64,000 nt of DNA from Dyella halodurans. GTDB taxonomy: Bacteria; Pseudomonadota; Gammaproteobacteria; Xanthomonadales; Rhodanobacteraceae. This document shows positions 56,541-64,000 of the stretch, one piece after another (the first letter of the stretch is position 1; every line of letters starts with the position of its first letter). The notes under the pieces are model-generated. The model had not been told where the DNA came from and ran no database searches. It was given only the letters and a program-made list of their open reading frames with translations. A program made the translations under genes and the position numbers. The stretch spans positions 186,001 through 250,000 of the forward strand of contig NZ_JAPDPF010000008.1 of assembly GCF_026283925.1 (NCBI RefSeq). The letters run 5' to 3'.

Positions 56541-57197
56541 ATGGGACAAGTGCTTGGAACGGCAAGGCCGGGCTTGCGGGTGCAGTTTCGTCCTGCACGG
56601 CCCGACGATGCGACGGTGGCGGTGCCCTTGATCTATAGCTCGGGGCCGGCTGCCTTCGACTATGTGTTTGCCGTGGATGGCGACGGCGCCGCCGAGCGTT
56701 TCCTGCAGCGCTGCTTTGTCGATGGCGCGGGTGAGTTTGGCTGGCGCAATCACTGGGTGGGTGTTGCCGATGACCGGGTGGTGGCGGTAGGCGCGGGTTA
56801 CGGGGCAAACACCAAATGGCCGTTCACGCTCGCCGCTGCGCGGCAAATACTCGCTCATTACGGCATGCGACAGGGCGCAGGCGTGATTGCGCGTGGGCTG
56901 CGGGTGGAGTCGCTGATCCGTCCGCCCGAGGGCGACATGCACTACCTGGCCCATCTCGCCGTGGTGCCGGAGCTGCGCGGGCGTGGCATTGGGCGTGCCT
57001 TGATCGACCAGTTGCTGGGTACGGCGCGGGAGGCGGGCAGGCGGCGCGTCGTACTGGATGTGGCGACGAGCAATCCGGGGGCCGAGGGGCTTTATCGGCG
57101 CGCGGGTTTCAAGGTGATCAGCGAGCGCCGCTCACGCCTGGCCAATGCACACGTGCGCGTGCCCGACCATCGGCGCATGGAGCGCGTGATCGACTGA
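56541..57197 (+). CDS. GNAT family N-acetyltransferase
   Basis: A 218-residue acetyltransferase. The acetyl-CoA binding motif is HLAVVPELRGRGIGRALIDQLL (R/Q-x-x-G-x-G/A as LRGRGIG), and the C-terminal motif B is NPGAEGLYRRAGF. The N-terminal part (VQFRPARPDDATVAVPLIYSSG) is the usual first strand. ATG 56541 follows GGGGGCGATC; ATG 56502 is an alternative. It is divergent from dnaG and convergent with DUF1328, and breaks up the rpsU-yqeY-dnaG order. The substrate is unknown. Confidence 0.85.
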   Translation: MGQVLGTARPGLRVQFRPARPDDATVAVPLIYSSGPAAFDYVFAVDGDGAAERFLQRCFVDGAGEFGWRNHWVGVADDRVVAVGAGYGANTKWPFTLAAARQILAHYGMRQGAGVIARGLRVESLIRPPEGDMHYLAHLAVVPELRGRGIGRALIDQLLGTAREAGRRRVVLDVATSNPGAEGLYRRAGFKVISERRSRLANAHVRVPDHRRMERVID

Positions 57198-57205
57198 GTC
57201 GTCAC

Positions 57206-57376
57206 TCAAATGGCCTTGATCAAGCCGATCATCACCAGCAACGCAAACAGGAACAGGACCACGAACACCGCGAAGAGCACCTTGGCGATGGTGGCTGCGG
57301 CGCCGGATACCCTGCCAAAGCCCATCCAGCCGGCAAGCAGCGAGATGATGAAGAAGATGATCGCCCACTTGAGCAT
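57206..57376 (-). CDS. DUF1328 family small membrane protein (YtjA-like)
   Basis: A 56-residue protein with two membrane helices: [20 protein letters not shown] and [20 protein letters not shown]. This is the DUF1328 / YtjA family pattern, including the GF-G-x-AA turn between helices. An excellent ribosome site AAAGGAG lies seven bases upstream of ATG 57376. Such proteins are stress-associated in other bacteria; the role is unknown. It converges with the GNAT gene with eight bases between the stop codons. Confidence 0.9.
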   Translation of the reverse strand: MLKWAIIFFIISLLAGWMGFGRVSGAAATIAKVLFAVFVVLFLFALLVMIGLIKAI

Positions 57377-57527
57377 GCGTCACTCCTTTGCGGTGGCAGG
57401 CAGCCAGCGTTGCGGCTGACGACACGACCGCTTTTAGAGGCCGGGATGTGAAGAGGATGCAGCGAGGACTTGTTCGCCGCGGGCGCGGCCGGGCAAGCTG
57501 CCAGCTCGGTGCAGCAGGAGTCAGGCC

Positions 57528-57830
57528 ATGTTTCTTACCGCGCTGGTGATACGCAGGCAGGGCGCGATCGTGCGCAGCTTCGAGCGGGCCGGTGCCACCG
57601 GATCGGCATCGGCACGCACGGCGGCGGAACTGGGCCTCAAGCCGGATATGGCCTGGTATCAGCTGGTGGGGCGGGCGGTGCTGCGTTGTCCCGGGGCGGG
57701 GCGTTATTACCTGGACCGGCCGAGCTGGTTGCGCTTGCGCAAGCGCCGACGGATCACCGGGCTGTGGCTGGCCGCGGTGATCGTCCTGCTCATCGTGCTG
57801 TGGCTGTGGCTACGCGTGAAGGCGGCGTGA
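57528..57830 (+). CDS. Hypothetical protein with C-terminal membrane helix
   Basis: A 100-residue protein. The N-terminal 70 residues are soluble and basic (LVIRRQGAIVRSFERAGATG, ELGLKPDMAWYQLVGRAVLR, GRYYLDRPSWLRLRKRRRI). One C-terminal transmembrane helix follows (GLWLAAVIVLLIVLWLWLRV). The soluble part resembles a degenerate small winged-helix or a DUF found beside small membrane proteins, but I cannot name a family. A weak ribosome site precedes ATG 57528. The stop shares TGATCA with the convergent yqeY stop. Confidence 0.65.
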   Translation: MFLTALVIRRQGAIVRSFERAGATGSASARTAAELGLKPDMAWYQLVGRAVLRCPGAGRYYLDRPSWLRLRKRRRITGLWLAAVIVLLIVLWLWLRVKAA

Positions 57831-58277
57831 TCAGCCCGCCAGGCGTGCCTTGATGCGGCCCGATACCACGCCCATGTCGGCGCGGCCGGCGGCCTTTTCC
57901 TTCACGGCAGCCACCACCTTGCCCATGTCGCGGGCGGAGCTGGCGCCGGTCTCGGCGATCGCGGCGGTGATCAGCGCGTCGACCTCGTCGTCACTGAGCT
58001 TGGCTGGCAGGTAGGCCTCGATCACCAGCATTTCGGCGCGCTCGACCTCAGCCAGGTCCTCGCGGTTGGCGGCCACGTATTGGGTCACCGAGTCCTTGCG
58101 CTGCTTGAGCATCTTTTCCAGCACGGACAGGGTCTGCGCGTCGTCCAGCTCGATGCGTTCGTCCACTTCACGCTGCTTGATCGCCGCCAGCATCAGGCGG
58201 ATCACGCCCAGGCGATGCTTGTCGCCGCCACGCATGGCGGTCTTCATGTCTTCGGTGAGCTGCTGCTTGAGGGTCAT
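57831..58277 (-). CDS. GatB/YqeY domain-containing protein
   Basis: A 148-residue helical protein of the YqeY family, related to the tail of the GatB subunit of Asp/Glu-tRNA amidotransferase. Family marks are LKQQLTEDMKTAMRGGDKHR, VIRLMLAAIKQREVDE and the C-terminal MGKVVAAVKEKAAGRADMGVV. The role is unclear; in most proteobacteria the gene lies between rpsU and dnaG. GAGGAAAAG gives a clear ribosome site for ATG 58277. A terminator-like hairpin separates it from rpsU, so it is expressed at lower level by read-through or its own promoter. Confidence 0.93.
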   Translation of the reverse strand: MTLKQQLTEDMKTAMRGGDKHRLGVIRLMLAAIKQREVDERIELDDAQTLSVLEKMLKQRKDSVTQYVAANREDLAEVERAEMLVIEAYLPAKLSDDEVDALITAAIAETGASSARDMGKVVAAVKEKAAGRADMGVVSGRIKARLAG

Positions 58278-58301
58278 GGCTTTTCCTCGGAAACACACAA
58301 A

Positions 58302-58328
58302 GCCGGCGTTGCTCGAGGCAACGCCGGC
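58302..58328 (-). terminator. Terminator-like hairpin between rpsU and yqeY
   Basis: A perfect 11-bp stem GCCGGCGTTGC/GCAACGCCGGC with a five-base loop is followed on the minus strand by TTTGTGTGTTT. It can attenuate transcription from rpsU into yqeY. The remainder of the 164-base gap 58278-58441 has no gene. Confidence 0.7.
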
Positions 58329-58441
58329 CGGTGCAGAACTTGAAGACAGCGGCAGCGAATGGACGCGCCAGCTGCCGAGCTACTCGGGTGCGGCGCCGCT
58401 GGCGCCAGAACCCTTATCGTCCGCAGGGCGGACGACGGGGC

Positions 58442-58657
58442 TCAGTACAGGCGCGTACGACGCGACGTGTCGCGCGAGAGGCGGCGCAGGTGACGCTTCA
58501 CGGCGGCAGCACGCTTGCGCTTACGCTCCTGGGTCGGCTTTTCGTAGAACTCGCGCTTGCGGGTCTCGGCCAGAACGCCGGCCTTTTCGCAGGTGCGCTT
58601 GAAGCGGCGCAGGGCAAGCTCGAAAGGCTCGTTCTCGCGGACTTTTACGCTGGGCAT
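58442..58657 (-). CDS. rpsU: 30S ribosomal protein S21
   Basis: A 71-residue basic protein, [20 protein letters not shown] followed by [20 protein letters not shown] and a Lys/Arg-rich tail, the S21 sequence throughout. It binds near the 3' end of 16S rRNA and helps initiation. TTGGAG lies before ATG 58657. It is divergent from tsaD, with 69 bases between that should hold both promoters. The order rpsU then yqeY is kept, but dnaG is further away. Confidence 0.97.
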   Translation of the reverse strand: MPSVKVRENEPFELALRRFKRTCEKAGVLAETRKREFYEKPTQERKRKRAAAVKRHLRRLSRDTSRRTRLY

Positions 58658-58726
58658 GGAAACTCCAAGTGTTAGACTGGCTCGCACTAACGAGCCGTTT
58701 GAATACGGTGAGCCGCGAAGTATAAC

Positions 58727-59806
58727 GTGGAAACGACAGCATTTTCAAAGCCCCAGTCCAGCAAGCCTGATCTCAGGCCCGTCCTGGGCATCGAGACGTC
58801 CTGTGACGAGACCGGCGTAGCCCTGCTGCGCTGGGAACCGGACGCGCCTGGGCGCGGCCTGCTGTCACATACCCTTTACAGCCAGATCAAGCTGCACGCC
58901 GACTACGGTGGCGTGGTGCCCGAGCTGGCCAGCCGCGATCACGTGCGCAAGCTGTTGCCCCTGGTACGCGAGGCGCTGGCCCAGGCGGGCCTGACTCCCG
59001 CCGACCTGGGGGGCGTAGCGTACACCGCCGGGCCCGGTCTGGTGGGTGCCTTGCTGGTCGGTGCCTCGGCCGCCCGGGCCATGGCCTGGGCCTTGGGGGT
59101 GCCCGCGATCGGCGTGCATCACATGGAGGGCCACTTGTTGGCCCCGCTGCTGGAAGAGAACCCGCCGGAACCACCCTTCGTGGCCTTGCTGGTCTCCGGT
59201 GGTCATTCCATGCTGGTCGAGGTGAAGGCCATCGGTGAGTACCGCATCCTGGGTGACACCCTGGACGATGCCGCTGGCGAAGCGTTCGACAAGACCGCCA
59301 AGATGATGGGCCTCCCGTATCCGGGTGGCCCGGCCCTGGCCAGGTTGGCCGAACAGGGGCGTCCCGGCCTGTTCCGCTTCGCGCGGCCGATGACTGATCG
59401 CCCCGGTCTGGATTTCAGCTTCTCTGGCCTGAAGACGCAGGTGCTGCTGGCTTGGCAGAACTCGGACCACAGCGAGCAGACCCGGGCCGACATCGCCCGT
59501 GGCTTCGAGGAAGCCATCGTCGACACCATGCTGATCAAGTGCCGGCGTGCGCTGCAGGCCAGCGGTGCGAAGCGGCTGGTGATCGCCGGTGGCGTGGGCG
59601 CCAACAAGCGCCTGCGGGCGGAACTGGCCACGACGGGTGCCAAGGAAGGATTCCAGGTGTATTTCCCGCGCCTGGATTTCTGCACGGACAACGGCGCGAT
59701 GATTGCGCTGGCCGGTGCGATCCGGCTGGCTGCCGGGCAGCATCAGGACGCGTCCGTGCAGGTATTTCCGCGCTGGGATCTGGAAACCCTGCCGCCGGCG
59801 AAGTGA
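58727..59806 (+). CDS. tsaD: tRNA N6-adenosine threonylcarbamoyltransferase
   Basis: A 359-residue TsaD (Kae1/YgjD), the catalytic subunit that transfers threonylcarbamoyl to A37 of ANN-decoding tRNAs. Marks are [16 protein letters not shown] at the N-terminus, the metal site H132-M-E-G-H136, [18 protein letters not shown] and [13 protein letters not shown]. The ASKHA end is [20 protein letters not shown] 58727 starts about 20 residues before the conserved segment; a later start is possible but no ATG is available. Divergence from rpsU is the usual arrangement. Confidence 0.96.
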   Translation: METTAFSKPQSSKPDLRPVLGIETSCDETGVALLRWEPDAPGRGLLSHTLYSQIKLHADYGGVVPELASRDHVRKLLPLVREALAQAGLTPADLGGVAYTAGPGLVGALLVGASAARAMAWALGVPAIGVHHMEGHLLAPLLEENPPEPPFVALLVSGGHSMLVEVKAIGEYRILGDTLDDAAGEAFDKTAKMMGLPYPGGPALARLAEQGRPGLFRFARPMTDRPGLDFSFSGLKTQVLLAWQNSDHSEQTRADIARGFEEAIVDTMLIKCRRALQASGAKRLVIAGGVGANKRLRAELATTGAKEGFQVYFPRLDFCTDNGAMIALAGAIRLAAGQHQDASVQVFPRWDLETLPPAK

Positions 59807-59841
59807 TTCGTTCGACGGCCGCATCCGTTACCCTAGAGCGC

Positions 59842-60198
59842 ATGGATATCGTTTTCATCGAAGACCTGCGCATCGACGCCGTCATCGGCATCTACGACTG
59901 GGAGCGCCGCGTGCGCCAGACCTTGTCGTTCGATATCGAGATGGCGTTCGACAACCGCGTGCCCGCCGCGAGTGACGACATCGCGCTCACGCTCAACTAC
60001 AAGGACGTCTCCAAACGCCTGATCGACTACGTGAGTGCGTCGAGCTTCGGCCTGGTCGAGACCCTGGCCGAACGTTGCGCCGAGATCATTCGCGAAGAGT
60101 TCGGCGTGTCGTGGGTGCGGCTCAAGCTGTCCAAGCCCGGCGCGGTGCGCGGCGCGAAGGCGGTGGGCGTACGCATCGAGCGTGGTACGCGTTCTTAA
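59842..60198 (+). CDS. folB: Dihydroneopterin aldolase
   Basis: A 118-residue FolB that converts 7,8-dihydroneopterin to 6-hydroxymethyl-dihydropterin and glycolaldehyde in folate synthesis. MDIVFIEDLRIDAVIGIYDW is the N-terminal motif with the pterin-binding YDWERR. Conserved Glu/Lys are in TLAERCAEIIREEF and LKLSKPGAVRGAKAVGV. It lies 35 bases after tsaD and one base before folK, so folB and folK form one unit. The frame is open far upstream inside tsaD but ATG 59842 is the family start. Confidence 0.94.
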   Translation: MDIVFIEDLRIDAVIGIYDWERRVRQTLSFDIEMAFDNRVPAASDDIALTLNYKDVSKRLIDYVSASSFGLVETLAERCAEIIREEFGVSWVRLKLSKPGAVRGAKAVGVRIERGTRS

Positions 60199-60199
60199 G

Positions 60200-60682
60200 A
60201 TGGCACGTGTCTACCTGAGCCTGGGCTCCAATCTGGAGCCAAAGCGTTATCTCAATGACGCACTCGACGAGTTGCGCGTTCGCTTTGGCGAGCTGGCGGT
60301 TTCGCCAGCGTATCGCAGCAAATCCGTTGGTTTCGACGGCGCCGATTTCGTCAATCTTGCCGTGGGCCTGGATACCGAACTTTCGCCCGAGGCGTTGAAC
60401 GACTGGCTGCACGCGCTCGAGGATCGCCACGGTCGGCGGCGCGATGTGCCGCGGTTCTCCGACCGTACGCTCGACGTCGACATCGTGCTGTACGACGATC
60501 TGGTGCGACGAGGCGAAGGTCACCTGGACATTCCGCGCAAGGAACTCCGGCACGCGTTCGTGCTCAAGCCGATCGCGGATATCGCACCCACGCTGCGGCA
60601 TCCGCTCAGCGGTCTCACCATGGCGGCGTTGTGGGCCGCGTTCCCGGTGGATAGCGAGCCACTGGTGGTCGAGCCGCTGTAG
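60200..60682 (+). CDS. folK: 2-Amino-4-hydroxy-6-hydroxymethyldihydropteridine diphosphokinase
   Basis: A 160-residue HPPK, which pyrophosphorylates the product of FolB. ARVYLSLGSNLEPKRYLNDA is the N-terminus. The catalytic signature RRRDVPRFSDRTLDVDIVLY contains the two Mg2+-binding Asp in DVDIVLYDD. IPRKELRHAFVLKPIADIAP is the C-terminal motif. The aromatic-rich loop before the signature differs a little from E. coli. ATG 60200 follows TAAG of the folB stop region. It is the last gene of the folate pair. Confidence 0.95.
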   Translation: MARVYLSLGSNLEPKRYLNDALDELRVRFGELAVSPAYRSKSVGFDGADFVNLAVGLDTELSPEALNDWLHALEDRHGRRRDVPRFSDRTLDVDIVLYDDLVRRGEGHLDIPRKELRHAFVLKPIADIAPTLRHPLSGLTMAALWAAFPVDSEPLVVEPL

Positions 60683-60754
60683 GCGCTGCGCATGCACTGT
60701 CGCCCGCATGGAGCGGGTGATAGAACGCTCATGTTCTCAACAAGGAGGTAGCTC

Positions 60755-61612
60755 ATGGCAGGTCGCTTTTCACGTAGCTGGAGCCTGATGAAGGCCAGCG
60801 CGGCAGTGTTGCGCTCGGACAAGTCGCTGTTGATGTTCCCGCTGATCTCGGGCATCTGCTGCCTTTTGGTGGCGGCCAGCTTTCTGATTCCCATCGGCTT
60901 GACCGTCGCGGCTTCCGGGCATGCCCTGGAAGGCCATGAGCGCGCCCTGTCTGCTGGCGGGTACCTGGCGTTGTTCCTGTTCTACCTCGTGCAGTACTTC
61001 GTGATCATCTTCTTCAACACCGCGCTGGCGGGCGCCGCCTTGATGCATCTGCGCGGTGAGCCGGCAAGTTTTTCGGCGGGCTTCGAGTTGGCACGTCAGC
61101 GCGTGGCAAGCATCTTCGGTTATGCGTTGATCGCCGCCACGGTAGGCCTGGTGCTGCGCGCGCTGCAGGAGCGCCTGGGTCTGATCGGCCGCCTGGTCGT
61201 CGGCTTCCTCGGACTGGCGTGGACCGTGGCCACGTTCCTGGTGGTGCCGGTACTGGCCAGTCAGGAAGTGGGTCCGATTGACGCGGTCAAGCGCAGCGTC
61301 GAACTGCTGCAGCAGACCTGGGGCGAAAACATCATCGGCAACGCCGGGCTCGGCGTGGTGTTTGGCCTGGTGACGTTCCTGGCGATCCTGGTGTCCGGAG
61401 GTCTGCTCGTTGGCGCCTTCGCACTGCAATCTGCGGTTGCCATCGTGCTGGCCATCGCGATCATCGTGATCGGCCTGACCTTGCTCGGCCTTATCCAGGC
61501 ATCGCTGCAGGGCATCTATGCGGCCGCGCTGTACCGCTACGCCGAAGAGGGCCTGGTCGGCCACGGCTTCGACCAGGCGCTGCTCGAGCAGGCGTTCCGC
61601 CCGAAGAACTGA
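60755..61612 (+). CDS. DUF6159 family membrane protein
   Basis: A 285-residue polytopic membrane protein with six helices (LLMFPLISGICCLLVAASFL, YLALFLFYLVQYFVIIFFNT, then AILVSGGLLVGAFALQSAVA and the last pair). The N-terminus SWSLMKASAAVLRSDKSLLM and the FFNTALAGAALMHLRGEPAS loop are features of the DUF6159 family. AAGGAGG seven bases before ATG 60755 is a very strong ribosome site. It follows folK by 72 bases. The function is unknown. The 287-base gap 61613-61899 after it has no gene, only a short inverted repeat at 61677-61693. Confidence 0.85.
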   Translation: MAGRFSRSWSLMKASAAVLRSDKSLLMFPLISGICCLLVAASFLIPIGLTVAASGHALEGHERALSAGGYLALFLFYLVQYFVIIFFNTALAGAALMHLRGEPASFSAGFELARQRVASIFGYALIAATVGLVLRALQERLGLIGRLVVGFLGLAWTVATFLVVPVLASQEVGPIDAVKRSVELLQQTWGENIIGNAGLGVVFGLVTFLAILVSGGLLVGAFALQSAVAIVLAIAIIVIGLTLLGLIQASLQGIYAAALYRYAEEGLVGHGFDQALLEQAFRPKN

Positions 61613-61899
61613 CTTTATCGAGCATGTCGCGGGATCGGCGCACGATGGCGATACCGCTTAGTAAGGGCCAGTCGCGCAGGGGTAATGCCCCTGTCGACTC
61701 CTGCAAAAGTCTCGGTGTCGATGGTCTTGACGTTTCCGCTGTGCCGAGACCGCGTGCGGAGTGTTGCACGTGGCGCGCAACCCGCTCCATGTCAATGGGT
61801 GAATGATTTGCTGGCCCGAGTCATGCCAGGATCTGTTGCACGCGAGAATTCACGTCCAGTGTGCAGCCTACTTGTACCGCGCGGGATAATTACTTGCGA

Positions 61900-62349
61900 C
61901 TAACGGGCGGTCTTTCTCGCCGTGGTCTTCTTGCTTGCGCGCTTGGCCATCTTCCGGGGTGCTTTCTTCGCCGCCTTGGCTTGCTTGGCGGGCGTGGAGG
62001 ACTGTGCGGCGCCGCCGATGAGCAGGCTTTCCGCCGTCACGCCACGGCGCTTGAGCGCCTTTGAAAACCAGATCGGCTGACGGCCGCGGCCAGACCACGT
62101 CTGCGTGGGATCGGAAGGGTCGCGGTACTTCGGTGCCACCGAACCCTTGCCGCCTTTCTTGCCAGCAGCCTTCTTGCCGCGCGAAGGATAGACGTCGTCC
62201 AGGCTAAGGCCGCTGTTGGCCAGCAATGCATCGATTTTCTGCCGGATCGCCTGCACCTGCGTCGCATGGGCTTGCTGCATCTGGGCACTCGCGTTCGCGA
62301 TGAGCGCCTGAAGTTCTTTCGGGGATAAGGTCTTGAGATCGATGGCCAT
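61900..62349 (-). CDS. H-NS family nucleoid-associated protein with basic tail
   Basis: A 149-residue DNA-binding protein. Residues about 1-55 form a coiled-coil oligomerisation helix (SPKELQALIANASAQMQQAH). The H-NS C-terminal DNA-binding motif is TWSGRGRQPIWF at about 82-93, the XrvA/BpH3-type version (Q/RGR core) of Xanthomonadales. A histone-H1-like Ala/Lys-rich tail follows (AKQAKAAKKAPRKMAKRASK). These proteins silence horizontally acquired AT-rich DNA. Residues 57-68 (SRGKKAAGKKGGK) form a basic linker. Start at ATG 62349. It stands alone with 188 bases upstream. Confidence 0.9.
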   Translation of the reverse strand: MAIDLKTLSPKELQALIANASAQMQQAHATQVQAIRQKIDALLANSGLSLDDVYPSRGKKAAGKKGGKGSVAPKYRDPSDPTQTWSGRGRQPIWFSKALKRRGVTAESLLIGGAAQSSTPAKQAKAAKKAPRKMAKRASKKTTARKTAR

Positions 62350-62537
62350 GCGGATACCTTCGTGGGGATTTCTGGCTGAAGTCTAGGGCATGAGCGGCAG
62401 GGCCGTGTAGAAGAAGGCCGCGATGGTGATCGCGGCCGTCAGCACTTCTCATTGGATACAGGCGCCGAAGAACAAGCGTCATGCGAGATCGCGGCGCGAC
62501 CATCACGGATCTCGCCTGGTGGTCAGGAATGTCACGT

Positions 62538-63284
62538 TTACACCGACAGCGTGCGACCGCCATCGACATGGATGATCTGCCCCGTCACGAATGGCGCGTC
62601 GCGCAGCAGCCAAAGCACCGCGCCTGCCACGTCTTCCGGCGAGCCGGCGCGTTGTAGCGGCGTGCGCGCGAGCATGGCTTGCTGATCGTCGTAAGGCTTG
62701 CCGTCGCTGGGCCACATGACCGCGCCTGGCGCGACACCATTGACGCGTATATCAGGGCCAAGGTCGAGTGCGAGTGAACGGGTCATGGCGGCAAGCGCGG
62801 CCTTGGCCATGCAATAAAGCGGATGCCTGGCGAGTGGGCGCTCGGCGTAGATGTCCACCAGGTTGACGATGGCGCCTCGTGCTTCGCGTAGCGCCGGCAA
62901 CGCTGCCTGTGCCAGAAAGAAAGGTGCCTGCGCGTTGGATGCAAACAACTCATTCCATTGCGTGGGTGTCGCGCTGCCAACGGGGGTGGGGTAGAACGCG
63001 GAGGCGTTGTTGATCAGCGCATCGAGTCGACCATAGCGCGTCAGTATGCGTTCGATCATGCCGGGCAATGCATCGAGGTCGGCCAACTCGGTCTGCACCA
63101 GACATGTGCTGTCGCTGCGCTGACGCTCGAGTGACGAGGCGAGCAACTCCGCCTCTGCGGCAGAACGGCGGTAGTGCAGTGCCAGGTCATAGCCCGCGCC
63201 ATGCAAGCTGCGGGCAATCACCGCGCCGACACGCTTGCCGGCACCGGTGATGAGGGCGACGGGACGCTCATGGCGTGGGCTCAT
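62538..63284 (-). CDS. Pteridine reductase-like short-chain dehydrogenase
   Basis: A 248-residue SDR. The cofactor motif is TGAGKRVGAVIARSLHGAGY, in which R in the fourth position after TGA suggests NADP(H), as in PTR1 and FolM. NNASAFYPTPVGSATPTQWN is the pteridine reductase form of the NNAS motif. The catalytic Tyr-x3-Lys is in HPLYCMAKAALAAMTRSLAL, and the C-terminus is GQIIHVDGGRTLSV. It probably reduces dihydropterin or dihydrofolate as an alternative to FolA. Nearness to folB and folK supports this. The start is ATG 63284. Confidence 0.88.
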   Translation of the reverse strand: MSPRHERPVALITGAGKRVGAVIARSLHGAGYDLALHYRRSAAEAELLASSLERQRSDSTCLVQTELADLDALPGMIERILTRYGRLDALINNASAFYPTPVGSATPTQWNELFASNAQAPFFLAQAALPALREARGAIVNLVDIYAERPLARHPLYCMAKAALAAMTRSLALDLGPDIRVNGVAPGAVMWPSDGKPYDDQQAMLARTPLQRAGSPEDVAGAVLWLLRDAPFVTGQIIHVDGGRTLSV

Positions 63285-63344
63285 GCGTGGGCTCCTGCAT
63301 TGCGCGATGGAAGGCTGCGAGCTTGCCGCAAAGCGCGAGGTACG

Positions 63345-64000
63345 TCATCCCGAGGGCGTTCGACGCGTCACTTTGTGCAGTACGCGCCGGGCGAATCCGG
63401 TTCTGGGCGTGGCCGGCTCGGCATCGCTGGCCGGGCTGTCATCCGTTTCGATCGGCGCGCTGAACAGGGCGATGGTGGTACGCGCCACCTGTCCAGTGTC
63501 GTAGTAGGCATAGGCACCCACGCCAACGGCTCCCACCACTGGCAACCAGCGCGACAGGCCGTTGCCGACCGCGCGCTGAGAGACCTTCACGCCTACGCGT
63601 TTGGCGACGCGCGCGGCAACGGTATAGCTCATGCGCCGGAACAGCAGGCGATCGCCCACGCGCACCACCATGTCGCGGAACGCCTGTGCAGCGGTGTGGC
63701 GAAACAGACACCAGAGCATTTGCTCGCGTCCGAGCTCGGAGTGCTGGCCATACGCCGCCGCGATGTCGCTGACCATCTGCGCCTGGATCTTCCAGATGGC
63801 GATCAGCTCGGGCAGCACCGTGAGCCAGCCCAACGGACCCGGCGGCAGCGCCAATGAGCCAGCAGCCAGCGCTGCGCGTCGCGCGGCACGACTAGCCAGG
63901 CTTAGCGCTTCGCGTTCCGGGTCCTTGCTGCCACTGACGCTGCTGTCGGGAATCTGGCTGACGAAATCCAGGATCGCCTGGGTCACTCGGCTGTGATCGC
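63345..64000 (-). CDS. EcsC family protein, possibly truncated by the window end
   Basis: At least 213 residues from GTG 63986, with the frame open to the window edge, so the true start may be outside. The sequence (LPPGPLGWLTVLPELIAIWK, QMVSDIAAAYG, VGVKVSQRAVGNGLSRWLPV, GAVGVGAYAYYDTGQVARTT) fits the EcsC family. A small membrane-associated hydrophobic region lies at VVGAVGVGAYAYYDT. The EcsC family is linked to ABC-transporter regulation and protein secretion in Bacillus, but the role in gammaproteobacteria is unknown. It lies 60 bases upstream of the pteridine reductase-like gene on the same strand. Confidence 0.82.
   Translation of the reverse strand, partial: DHSRVTQAILDFVSQIPDSSVSGSKDPEREALSLASRAARRAALAAGSLALPPGPLGWLTVLPELIAIWKIQAQMVSDIAAAYGQHSELGREQMLWCLFRHTAAQAFRDMVVRVGDRLLFRRMSYTVAARVAKRVGVKVSQRAVGNGLSRWLPVVGAVGVGAYAYYDTGQVARTTIALFSAPIETDDSPASDAEPATPRTGFARRVLHKVTRRTPSG

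Noticed and set aside
61677-61693. Inverted repeat CAGGGG-TAATG-CCCCTG considered as a terminator
   Set aside because: Only six base pairs and no U-tract; left as a minor feature of the gap.

Overview
The window is high-GC chromosomal DNA from a gammaproteobacterium, most likely order Xanthomonadales, family Rhodanobacteraceae (Dyella, Luteibacter or Rhodanobacter type). The evidence is family content and gene order: two TonB-dependent receptors, a PutA without the N-terminal DNA-binding domain, a coxB-ctaD-coxC-SURF1-COX15-cyoE cluster, an H-NS-like protein with a basic tail, an S53 peptidase, and short noncoding repeats of a kind common in Xanthomonadales. The species call is inference. I found no rRNA, tRNA, CRISPR array, transposase, integrase or phage gene.

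Layout. 1-6151: a truncated lipoprotein gene coupled to a serine hydrolase, an FAH-family hydrolase, a PEBP-like protein, a sedolisin (S53) peptidase and hemB. 6221-6627: copy 1 of a 407-bp noncoding element with inverted ends. 6642-10260: a tautomerase/DUF4865 pair, a PIG-V-like membrane glycosyltransferase with a tiny membrane partner, and a LysR regulator. 10359-19108: a CPA2 cation/proton antiporter, a GT9 glycosyltransferase, a very large ankyrin-repeat membrane protein, YcgL and a FadL-type porin. 19309-25665: a probable four-gene operon (beta-helix lipoprotein, diheme cytochrome lipoprotein, TonB-dependent receptor, aldehyde dehydrogenase) with no known function. 25840-30208: a siderophore receptor with a Fur-type promoter, an AraC regulator with an FNR-type site and a TlpA-like thioredoxin. 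30274-33429: putA. 33847-42128: the aa3-type cytochrome c oxidase cluster with heme O/A synthesis. 42164-42570: copy 2 of the 407-bp element. 42571-53869: an mgtA Mg2+ P-type ATPase behind a long leader, a Na/Pi cotransporter-like protein and a complete tripartite heavy-metal-type RND pump. 53892-64000: dedA, dnaG, small accessory genes, yqeY, rpsU, tsaD, folB, folK, a DUF6159 membrane protein, an H-NS-like protein, a pteridine reductase-like SDR and an EcsC-family protein cut by or close to the window end.

How the genes work together. The oxidase block supplies subunits II, I and III, SURF1, heme A synthase, heme O synthase and a SCO-like CxxxC protein. Cox11/CtaG is missing from the place where relatives usually carry it, and only a 43-residue membrane peptide lies there. 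HemB feeds heme synthesis. folB, folK and the pteridine reductase-like gene are folate-linked. rpsU, yqeY and dnaG are remnants of the macromolecular-synthesis operon, interrupted by three small genes. The most interesting uncharacterised units are the beta-helix/cytochrome/receptor/dehydrogenase operon, the tautomerase-DUF4865-LysR locus with a shared upstream box, and the 407-bp element.
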